In this document: piece by piece, positions 54,309 to 61,277 of the stretch
Numbering within the stretch: the first letter of the stretch is position 1
How the letters are laid out: each line of letters begins with the position of its first letter
DNA from: JALEFZ01 sp039817415
GTDB lineage: Bacteria; Bacteroidota; Bacteroidia; J057
Reading direction: 5' to 3'
Length of the DNA stretch: 64,000 nucleotides
Assembly: GCA_039817415.1 (NCBI GenBank)
Contig: JBCBVV010000026.1
Span: forward strand, 26,081-90,080
Program-made: the position numbers and the translations under genes
Notes under the pieces: generated by a model
The model's input: only the letters and a program-made list of their open reading frames with translations
Told to the model about the DNA's origin: nothing
Databases searched by the model: none

Positions 54309-55013
54309 TTATTTGGGCAAAGGGCCCTGAAATGAATCTTCATTGTCTGACCGGATGTTCATGGTAGGGTTAGGAAGAGGAATGAGCCAGTCGTCTTGAA
54401 GTAGGGTGTCTATTTGTGTCCAAGAATCAGGAATAGTTGGAATTTCCTTTGTTCGCCCTGCATCCCTTGTCATTCTGATATATCTTTCTCCTTGCGGTGA
54501 TTCAATGATTAGAAACTCTTTTCCAGCACCCAACACTATTTCATGGTATTTTTCAATTCTATTACCTGAGAGGAGTCCTTTATTATCCATGGAGATACCC
54601 GTTTGAATTACGGTAGCCACATGCTTCCATGAATGACCAAAGTGTTTTTCAATTCTAAATTCTCCAAGCTTCGTTGCTCCTGGAGATTTGGCAAAGGTCC
54701 CTTTTTTAGGAAGCCCCTCTCTAGGTTGATTTTTAACCCATCCAAGGGGTAGGTTTATCGCATCAAAATCCTTTTGTGTGATGTCTGTGGAGAGCCATAC
54801 TATAATTTTCCATGGAGAAAGAATCTGGAGGATCTCATATCCTACCTTTGGTTTTTCTTCTGGTTGTGAATGGCTGGTCATGAGCGAGGAGCTACTGCTT
54901 TCCACCTTAACAGTTTCCTGCGCTGAATTAATATGAGCTTTGTTGGAGTTGTTACAGGCATAAGCTAATAAGGATGCTCCCAACAAGCCCAGTAAGAACA
55001 GATTCGTCTTCAT
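54309..55013 (-). CDS. Lipoprotein of unknown function
   Basis: A 234-residue lipoprotein: signal MKTNLFLLGLLGASLLAYAC, Cys20, then a Ser-rich disordered linker (about 21-55). The globular part (KVGYEILQILSPWKIIVWLS onward) holds hydrophobic strands and ends PLPNPTMNIRSDNEDSFQGP. No motif I recognise. It lies between the SDR gene and a non-coding stretch and appears to be monocistronic, with its own terminator. Confidence 0.7.
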   Translation of the reverse strand: MKTNLFLLGLLGASLLAYACNNSNKAHINSAQETVKVESSSSSLMTSHSQPEEKPKVGYEILQILSPWKIIVWLSTDITQKDFDAINLPLGWVKNQPREGLPKKGTFAKSPGATKLGEFRIEKHFGHSWKHVATVIQTGISMDNKGLLSGNRIEKYHEIVLGAGKEFLIIESPQGERYIRMTRDAGRTKEIPTIPDSWTQIDTLLQDDWLIPLPNPTMNIRSDNEDSFQGPLPK

Positions 55014-55242
55014 GATAGGATAGAATAATTTGTTTCATCTGCTATGACATCGGTCTCTTGAAAATACCCTATTCTATCTCGTTTGGGTCTAAGCATAAAA
55101 GTGAATTGAACAAAAACGATTGGTGAAAGAACCATTTTCCCCCATCAACTGACCACTCTTCCGCCCAGGGACATCTCTCCCCAATGATGGGGATAAGCTA
55201 ATTTCCTTCCTCCCCTTTTGTTCTACTCTCGTAATTTCAATT

Positions 55243-55264
55243 GTCATTCTGAAGGGAGCGTGAC
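55243..55264. repeat. REP-like dispersed repeat element, left copy
   Basis: GTCATTCTGAAGGGAGCGTGAC matches the core of a repeat family (TGTCAT-CCTGA-...-GTGA) that is dispersed in intergenic regions of other Bacteroidota genomes, by recollection. Confidence 0.35.
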
Positions 55265-55410
55265 TTTTATGTTGCCCTACTGATTCACTCCCAACAGGAA
55301 TTACACAGTTAGAAAAATCACATCAAACACAATTGGTCAGACTCTTAAATCTGGCCACACAATTTTTGTTGCCTAATTTGAAGCCCAGTCGCCCTATCAA
55401 GGCCTATTTA

Positions 55411-55440
55411 ACCCTTCGACCCGACCATGCTCAGGATAAG
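55411..55440. repeat. REP-like dispersed repeat element, inverted right copy
   Basis: Reverse complement reads CTTATCCTGAGCATGGTCGGGTCGAAGGGT, the same family in the opposite orientation, 150 bases from the left copy. Confidence 0.4.
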
Positions 55441-55588
55441 TCTGAGAAAGAATTCCCTTCTTCGGAGGAGAATGCACCTATAGATCACACAGGCCAATCA
55501 GGCTGTCCATTTCAAAGGATGTTTGCTTAGTTCTAGCAAATTATTTAGCCCAATCTATACAGCAGGAAAGGATAGTTTTTATTTAATT

Positions 55589-55613
55589 GAGAGGTATTCA
55601 AAAGATACCTCTC
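55589..55613. promoter_or_regulatory. Inverted repeat abutting the start codon of the exported methyltransferase
   Basis: GAGAGGTAT (55589-55597) and ATACCTCTC (55605-55613) form a 9-bp stem with a 7-base loop. The second arm ends exactly before the ATG at 55614, so the hairpin would hide the ribosome binding site. Confidence 0.5.
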
Positions 55614-56351
55614 ATGAAAAAGACCGTCCTGATTATTCCCTTTATAATAGTGAGTCTCCTTGGATGTGGAGGCGAACATCAACATGAAGCGCATGACGAC
55701 CATGATCACAGTCATCACCATGGATACGACCATGATCATGAGCACGACCACGACCACGATGATCATGATGCCAATGAGCACATGAACAAAATGAGCTTTG
55801 AAACATTGGTGGAGAATTTCGAAAGCCCAGAAAGAGAAAAATGGCAGAAACCCAATGAAGTGATCAAGCTGCTGGGGGAAATAGAAGGAAAAACCATCAT
55901 GGATATTGGTTCTGGAACAGGCTATTTTTCCTTCAGAATGGCAGATATGGGAGCCAAGGTCATTTCTGCCGATGTGGATGAGAGGTTCTTGAACTACATA
56001 AAAGAAAAAGCGGATAAAGAAGGTGAAGAAAACATTGAAATTCGAAAAACAGAATATGGTGATCCTTTGCTCAAAGAGAATGAGGTCGACCACGTAATCA
56101 TCGTAAACACCTATCACCATATCCACGATAGGGTCGATTATTTTTCAAAGGTCTTGAAAGGAATCAAAAAGGGGGGAAGCATCATGGTGGTTGATTTCAA
56201 AATGGAAGAGACTCCTCAAGGTCCTCCTAAGGCCCATAGAATGCCTTCATCCAAGGTCCTGGCAGAATTAAAGAAGGCTGGCTTCTCGAATTTAGGGGTC
56301 ATGCCAGATATGCTTGAAAACCAGTATATCATTGGAGGGTTTAAATTATAA
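55614..56351 (+). CDS. Histidine-rich lipoprotein with a SAM-dependent methyltransferase domain
   Basis: A 245-residue protein from the ATG at 55614, which gives a clean lipoprotein signal MKKTVLIIPFIIVSLLGC (Cys18). After it come some 35 residues rich in His and Asp (GGEHQHEAHDDHDHSHHHGY and on to HDANEH), a possible Zn/Ni/Cu-binding linker. The rest is a class I methyltransferase: motif I is IMDIGSGTGYFSF, then VISADVDERFLNY, and motif IV VDHVIIVNTYHH. SAM is normally cytoplasmic, so a lipidated, exported methyltransferase is unexpected; it could be a cytoplasmic-facing lipoprotein, or use the fold for something else. Convergent with the LytTR regulator. Confidence 0.85.
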   Translation: MKKTVLIIPFIIVSLLGCGGEHQHEAHDDHDHSHHHGYDHDHEHDHDHDDHDANEHMNKMSFETLVENFESPEREKWQKPNEVIKLLGEIEGKTIMDIGSGTGYFSFRMADMGAKVISADVDERFLNYIKEKADKEGEENIEIRKTEYGDPLLKENEVDHVIIVNTYHHIHDRVDYFSKVLKGIKKGGSIMVVDFKMEETPQGPPKAHRMPSSKVLAELKKAGFSNLGVMPDMLENQYIIGGFKL

Positions 56352-56357
56352 TTACAG

Positions 56358-57098
56358 TTACAAGTAGCTCAATCTCTCCATAATTTGGCTTCGATAGCTT
56401 CTGCTCATCGCTACTGATTGACCAGCGACATACACCACGCTTTCTCCAAGATCGAAGGAATCAATCTTTTGAACTTGAACAATAAAATTTCGATGTGTTC
56501 TAAGGAAAAGGTCTTCAGGTAGTTTGTTGAGGAGTTCGCTAAGGCTGATCCGCACGACAAATTTCTGTTCCTCTGTAAAGAGCGAGCAGTACTGTTTTTC
56601 TACCTCAATATAGAGGATATCTTCAAAGCGAACCTTAACCAGTTTTTGTTTGACTTTGATGAAGAAACAGCCATTAAGGAGGAGGTCTGAAGTCCAGCTT
56701 TGATCATCTTCCTCTTTTGTTTCAGCCAGGCGGCTCACGGCGAGTTCGATGGTCCGTTGAAGGGTCAGTTCGTCAAAGGGCTTACCAATAAAGGCATAGG
56801 GTCTAATAGCCTTTGCCCTACCATATGTTTCAGAATCTCTTAGAGAAGAGATAAAAATGACTGGGATATCCGTTTTCTGGTTGAGTTTTTCTGCAAGGGA
56901 AATTCCATCCATTTCCCCTTTGATGTTGATATCCATTAAGACAAGGTCTGGCGGCAACTCTTTTTTGATCATCTTTAAAGCTTGATCAGCACTTGCCGCA
57001 ACCCCCAGACATTCGTAGCCTAACTCTTCTACCAGCATTTCCAAATTACCGGCATAGAGGGCTTCATCTTCCACAATAAGTATTCTGAAAGCGGTCAT
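56358..57098 (-). CDS. LytTR-family response regulator
   Basis: A 246-residue response regulator: receiver domain (about 1-125) with ILIVEDEALY, phospho-acceptor Asp56 in DLVLMDINIKG and IGKPFDELTL, then a LytTR DNA-binding domain (about 150-246) with VRFEDILYIEVEKQYCSL, KLPEDLFLRTHRNFIVQVQKI and VAMSRSYRSQI. It binds DNA to activate or repress. It starts 4 bases after the stop of the TPR histidine kinase, so the two are a cognate pair. Target genes are unknown. The stop is 6 bases from the convergent exported methyltransferase. Confidence 0.95.
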   Translation of the reverse strand: MTAFRILIVEDEALYAGNLEMLVEELGYECLGVAASADQALKMIKKELPPDLVLMDINIKGEMDGISLAEKLNQKTDIPVIFISSLRDSETYGRAKAIRPYAFIGKPFDELTLQRTIELAVSRLAETKEEDDQSWTSDLLLNGCFFIKVKQKLVKVRFEDILYIEVEKQYCSLFTEEQKFVVRISLSELLNKLPEDLFLRTHRNFIVQVQKIDSFDLGESVVYVAGQSVAMSRSYRSQIMERLSYL

Positions 57099-57102
57099 CC
57101 TT

Positions 57103-59511
57103 CTAATTTACGGGAATAGAAAATGTAAAGGTAGTCCCATCTCCCACTTTACTCTTCACCTGTAATTCTCCTTTGTTCAAGGCAACTAATTCTTTGCATA
57201 ATACCAAGCCAAGTCCAGTTCCTTTTTCACCCTCTGTACCTTTCTCAGATTCTCCCTCAAGGCTGAAAATACGGTCGAGATTTTCCTGCTTGATTCCTAT
57301 TCCATTATCGCTAACCTCTATCTCTACAACGCCCTGTTTTTGTTGTGAGGAAATAGAGATTTTTCCTCCTACAGGCGTAAATTTAATGGCATTGCTTAGG
57401 AGGTTTCGAAGCGTACCATGTAGGGCCCCTTCATCCGCCTTCACCTTGTGTTCGTCAGGAATCACATGACTAAAATCAAGTTGTTTGGCTTCCATTGCAC
57501 CAGCATATAATTGGCTCGTTTCATTTACCAATTTCTGCAAAGAGAGCATTTTGGGGCGATAGGGCATCAAGCCTCTTTGAGAGAGTGCCCAATTCAAGAG
57601 GTTATTGAGGAGGTCATCCAGTTTTGAAGTAGTCTGAGCAACCATTTGAGATAGGTCTGCCAGCTTATCCATTCGTCCTTTTTTGAGGTTGAATTCCATT
57701 TGCTTGCCTACACTTTGAAGGGCTAGCATGGGACTACGGATATCATGCGCAATGATGCTAAAGAATTTATCTTTCGTCAAATTGAGAGCCTCCAGCTTGG
57801 CTTTCTGGACCTCAAGTGCTTGTGCAGAACTTCTAAGACGAAGGAATAAAATGACCGTCAACAGAAGTAATATCCCAAGAATTGATCCCAGGAGAATATA
57901 AAGCCGATTCCTCTCCGCTAGTAGCTTCGCATTGGCTTGGGCCGTTTCTTTTTCTTTTTGATAAAGAGCTACATTTTGTCGGGTTTGCTCTGTTTTTGCG
58001 ATTTCTTGGACATCTTTAGTATATATTTTTTCATATTCATCAAAAAAGGCAAGTCGATTCTCATAGGCCTTTTCAAAATCTCCCGCCTGTGCATGAATCC
58101 TACTCAAAAGTAGTAAGCCGTCTTTTTTAGTTTGCCACTGACTATTGTTTCTCTCCTCACTCAAGAAACTGTTCACATAAAATATAGCGGAGTCTATTTT
58201 TTGCCAATCAAAAAACAAATACGCAAGGTTCATTTGCGCTTTTGTAGTATGCACCTTCTGATCGAAAAGTTGAAAGAATTCAAGGGCCTTTTTATACATC
58301 AGGTAGGCTTCCTCGTAAGTGTCCTTCCTCCTCAAAATATTTCCTAAATCCATGGATGAAGCAGCTATACTGGTCGAGTCATTTATCAATTTTCTAATTT
58401 CAAGACCAGCCCTTCCCATTTTCTCAGCCTGATTCAGATCTTCCTTAGCAAAAGCTATTTGGGATAATGTACTGTAGGCATCTCCCATTCCAATGGAGTC
58501 TTCCAATTCTATGAAATGGGTTAGAGCAGCTATGCCATATTTTTCAGCCTCATCATAGTCTCCAAGGGAATGAAAAACTTTAGAGATTCCTTCGTCAGAG
58601 ATCGCCACCCAATAGGGATTGTTGGCACGTTCATAGTTGGCTTTGGCCTCAACATAAAAACGTAGGGCCTCAGTATAATTTCCCGATTGTCCTTGAAGTT
58701 CTCCTATGCTAGTTTGGATATGACCTGCAAAATATGGCGTGTCCCATTCCTCAAAAATCTTTTCTGCTTCCAGATAGAGTTCTAAGGCTCCTTCTAAATT
58801 GGAATACTTCTGACATATGTCGCCCAAAAGCCTGTAGGCTTGGGCTGTATTCATGCTTCCTTCATCTACATACTGGTCGCTCACCTTTCCTAACTCAGGA
58901 TCAATCTCCACTCCCTCTTTGATTGATAAAAATAGATCTAAGGCCTTATTACCCGCTTCATAAGCCTTTATAGAATCTCCTATTTCCATGAAAACTTCCC
59001 CTAAAATTCGGTAGGCATTTCCAAGGTTCTTTACCCCAGCTCCTTTCTCGTTTTTTTGGATCGTGGATTGAAGTTTTTTGATACCCTTCGGAAAATCTCT
59101 ATCCATGTAGATATAGATTTCTGCCATATTGTAATCCACCATGACTTGGAGGTCCTGGTCGCCCAGCGTTTGGGCAATGTCATCAGCCTTCAAAAGGGTT
59201 TGTCGAGACTCATCAAAATGTCCTGAGTTCCATTGCTCAATACTCCTAAAGATGTACGTGAGGGCAATGCCTTTTTGGTAGCCTAGTTTATTGGATAAGT
59301 CTTCCGCCTTTTCGAGTACTTTATATTTTTGGGGACTATCTCCCATATAACTATACGCTCGGATAAGCGCAATATAGGCGTCGGCTTTCAGGAAACCTTC
59401 TTGCATGGTATCCAGTTTGGCTTCCAATATATCGACGACTTTCTGCTGGGAACTTGCCTGAAAAGGCATCATGAGTAAGAAAAGAAGGGCAAAAAGGCTT
59501 AGGGGGTTCAT
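57103..59511 (-). CDS. TPR-containing membrane sensor histidine kinase
   Basis: An 802-residue sensor kinase from the ATG at 59511 (MNPLSLFALLFLLMMPFQASSQ, signal); an alternative ATG at 59529 adds six residues, and a still longer frame is less likely. The periplasmic part carries TPR-like repeats (about residues 40-500, repeated A-L-x-x-Y-x-x-A-x-x-x-F/L), then one transmembrane helix (LYILLGSILGILLLLTVILF), a coiled-coil and a HisKA domain with His589 in SIIAHDIRSPMLALQSV, and HATPase with N-box LLSNAIKFTP, DNGIGI and GTGLGLVL. The cognate regulator is LytTR, 4 bases downstream. Ligand unknown. Confidence 0.93.
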   Translation of the reverse strand: MNPLSLFALLFLLMMPFQASSQQKVVDILEAKLDTMQEGFLKADAYIALIRAYSYMGDSPQKYKVLEKAEDLSNKLGYQKGIALTYIFRSIEQWNSGHFDESRQTLLKADDIAQTLGDQDLQVMVDYNMAEIYIYMDRDFPKGIKKLQSTIQKNEKGAGVKNLGNAYRILGEVFMEIGDSIKAYEAGNKALDLFLSIKEGVEIDPELGKVSDQYVDEGSMNTAQAYRLLGDICQKYSNLEGALELYLEAEKIFEEWDTPYFAGHIQTSIGELQGQSGNYTEALRFYVEAKANYERANNPYWVAISDEGISKVFHSLGDYDEAEKYGIAALTHFIELEDSIGMGDAYSTLSQIAFAKEDLNQAEKMGRAGLEIRKLINDSTSIAASSMDLGNILRRKDTYEEAYLMYKKALEFFQLFDQKVHTTKAQMNLAYLFFDWQKIDSAIFYVNSFLSEERNNSQWQTKKDGLLLLSRIHAQAGDFEKAYENRLAFFDEYEKIYTKDVQEIAKTEQTRQNVALYQKEKETAQANAKLLAERNRLYILLGSILGILLLLTVILFLRLRSSAQALEVQKAKLEALNLTKDKFFSIIAHDIRSPMLALQSVGKQMEFNLKKGRMDKLADLSQMVAQTTSKLDDLLNNLLNWALSQRGLMPYRPKMLSLQKLVNETSQLYAGAMEAKQLDFSHVIPDEHKVKADEGALHGTLRNLLSNAIKFTPVGGKISISSQQKQGVVEIEVSDNGIGIKQENLDRIFSLEGESEKGTEGEKGTGLGLVLCKELVALNKGELQVKSKVGDGTTFTFSIPVN

Positions 59512-59675
59512 GACTTTAGAATTGGGCATTAAGGTAATTAACAAAATATTGCCATATATCGAAATTTCCCTATTTCCTCTTGTGCCCATAATCCTACCAT
59601 TCATAGTCAACTCAAGGTCAACTGTATACTATTTTCAACCCTTGATACGCTATCCATCTACTTTTAGGGCATAAG

Positions 59676-59692
59676 ATGATCACTCGGATCAT
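59676..59692. promoter_or_regulatory. Inverted repeat upstream of the RICIN-sphingomyelinase gene
   Basis: ATGATC-ACTCG-GATCAT is a 6-bp inverted repeat 24 bases before the ATG, just after a TACTTTTA -7-like element (59659-59666). It may be an operator or a leader hairpin. Confidence 0.35.
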
Positions 59693-59715
59693 ACATCAAA
59701 CAAAAACATGCAGAT

Positions 59716-61176
59716 ATGAAGACCCTATTATCAAGTATCGTGTTGATTTTACTGGCCAATTTTCTTTTAGCTGGTATCAGCCTTCCAAGTCATTCTGAGG
59801 CGGCTTTTAGCTCAGCCGCTCAGGAAGTCAGCATTGACCTAAAAGGAAACTTTTTCATTGAGTCCGTAATGTTTCCTGGACAGGTTTTAGATGTGGTTGA
59901 GTCCAATACAAAGCCCGGTACAAATGTGATTCTCTATCAAAAGCATGGATCTACAAACCAGCGTTTCAAGTTTGTCCCTGCAGGTGGGGGATATTACTAT
60001 ATAGAATCTCTTCTGGCCGAGCGCATGGTACTGGACATCCAGGATTATGGAACTGCAAATGGGACCAATATTCAAATTGTTCGCCGTGGGGTAGGCACAC
60101 CCGCCCAGAAATTTAAAGTATCCACTCAAAATGGCCATTACTATTTTTCTTCCGCCATGGGGAGTCAGTACAAAATAGGCGTTTCGAGGAAGGATAAGAA
60201 CATTGTTTCCAAGACTTCTTATTCAAATATATCAGAGATCCTGTTCAAGTTGGTAAAAATTGGCGGTTCCTCAACACAGCCCCAAAAACCTACAGCCAAG
60301 CCCATGAGCTTTAGCATAGTGAACTACAATACCTTGCTATTGGACAAAATGGCCGCTTCCAATTACTTGCAAGAATATAGAGCAAGTTTGATTCCATCCG
60401 CTATAAGAGACAGAGGGAATTGGGATGTAGTTGTTTTCAATGAGGCCTTCTCAAACGATGCAAGAAGCAAACTTAAGCGTGGCATGTCAGCCCAGGGCTA
60501 TAGATATCAAACCAAAGTAGTAGACAAAAGCGGAAATCTAACCAATGGTGGCGTATTTATCAGCTCCAGGCATAGAATTCTAGCTACAGATATGATCGTA
60601 TATTCCGCGGGATTAAATATCGACAAACTATCAAATAAGGGAGCCATCTACGCCAAAATTCAAAAGGAAGGAAGAATTATTCATGTATTTGGAACACATC
60701 TACAGGCAGATCGTGGTCAGGCAGAGGCCAGTACCCGTTACCGTCAAATGCGGGAACTCAGACAATTTATTGACCAAAAAACCAGAGGCGCCGGAGCAAG
60801 AAACGAGCCCGTTGTCATTGCTGGAGATTTCAATTTCTGCTATGTCCAAGATCGAAACGAATATAACCTTGCTTTATCTACCCTCAATGCAAAAACCACA
60901 GCACGAATTCCCGCTAATACATGGACTTTTGATCCCATAAGAAACTCATGGGCCAAGTACAGATACGAAGACGACGAAGATCCTCAGTGGCTTGACTATG
61001 TGTTTGTCGGGAGAAATGGGAGGCAGCCTAATAGCACGGAATTCCAAGTTGTCAAATTCAAAACAAGAAGCTCTTACAAAATGACCCGTGAAAATGACCC
61101 TCTAGGAATCACCGGTAAGGTAATCCATTCTGATCTTTCAGATCATTACGGCCTTTCAGCGAGGTTTAGGTTTTAA
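59716..61176 (+). CDS. Secreted RICIN-sphingomyelinase C-like phosphodiesterase
   Basis: A 486-residue exported protein. Signal peptide 1-30; residues about 40-190 are a ricin-type beta-trefoil lectin module (VEGNFFIESVMFPGQVLDVVE-like, LVLD and QxF/W repeats such as NQRFKF and AQKFKV). Residues about 200-486 form an EEP-family domain closely like bacterial sphingomyelinase C: VVVFNEAFS (catalytic Glu), LSNKGAIYAKIQKEGRIIHV then FGTHLQAD, AGDFNFCYVQDRNEY, QWLDYVFVG and HSDLSDHYGL (His of the catalytic SDH). Activity on sphingomyelin or similar lipids is inferred from this strong motif match; the lectin module may direct it to glycans. A strong terminator follows; possible promoter elements near 59659. 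Confidence 0.9.
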   Translation: MKTLLSSIVLILLANFLLAGISLPSHSEAAFSSAAQEVSIDLKGNFFIESVMFPGQVLDVVESNTKPGTNVILYQKHGSTNQRFKFVPAGGGYYYIESLLAERMVLDIQDYGTANGTNIQIVRRGVGTPAQKFKVSTQNGHYYFSSAMGSQYKIGVSRKDKNIVSKTSYSNISEILFKLVKIGGSSTQPQKPTAKPMSFSIVNYNTLLLDKMAASNYLQEYRASLIPSAIRDRGNWDVVVFNEAFSNDARSKLKRGMSAQGYRYQTKVVDKSGNLTNGGVFISSRHRILATDMIVYSAGLNIDKLSNKGAIYAKIQKEGRIIHVFGTHLQADRGQAEASTRYRQMRELRQFIDQKTRGAGARNEPVVIAGDFNFCYVQDRNEYNLALSTLNAKTTARIPANTWTFDPIRNSWAKYRYEDDEDPQWLDYVFVGRNGRQPNSTEFQVVKFKTRSSYKMTRENDPLGITGKVIHSDLSDHYGLSARFRF

Positions 61177-61193
61177 GGTAAAGTTTTTAAATA

Positions 61194-61233
61194 TGGAAGA
61201 GCGAAACAAAAGTCTGTTTCGCTCTTCTTTTCA
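61194..61233. terminator. Bidirectional terminator between sphingomyelinase and the large hydrolase-like gene
   Basis: A 13-bp perfect stem GAAGAGCGAAACA/TGTTTCGCTCTTC (61196-61208 with 61215-61227), loop AAAGTC, T4 following. Confidence 0.9.
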
Positions 61234-61277
61234 TTTAGCTTTACCTAAATGATTTTTTTCAAATCAATGACATTCAC

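Larger units (their letters stand above)
55014..55613. other. Non-coding region with repeat-like elements
   Basis: About 600 bases without a supported gene. Two elements stand out: GTCATTCTGAAGGGAGCGTGAC at 55243-55264 and, inverted, ACCCTTCGACCCGACCATGCTCAGGATAAG at 55411-55440, both resembling the dispersed TGTCATCCTGAGCGAAGTCGAAGGG-type repeats common in Bacteroidota genomes. A CCCCA-ATGA-TGGGG inverted repeat sits near 55177. An apparent 65-codon frame (55333-55530) looks spurious. Confidence 0.45.

Noticed and set aside
55333..55530. A 65-codon plus-strand frame in the gap before the exported methyltransferase.
   Set aside because: It spans the inverted repeat-like element and has no motif, start signal or neighbour relationship; more likely chance.
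55545..56126. A long minus-strand frame (193 codons) opposite the exported methyltransferase gene.
   Set aside because: It arises from the repetitive His/Asp codons of the plus-strand gene, giving a run of Val/Met/Ile; the plus strand has clear signal and methyltransferase motifs.
59512..59610. An extended start for the TPR kinase, adding 33 residues.
   Set aside because: It precedes the signal peptide and has no membrane or domain character; starts at 59511 or 59529 give a proper signal.
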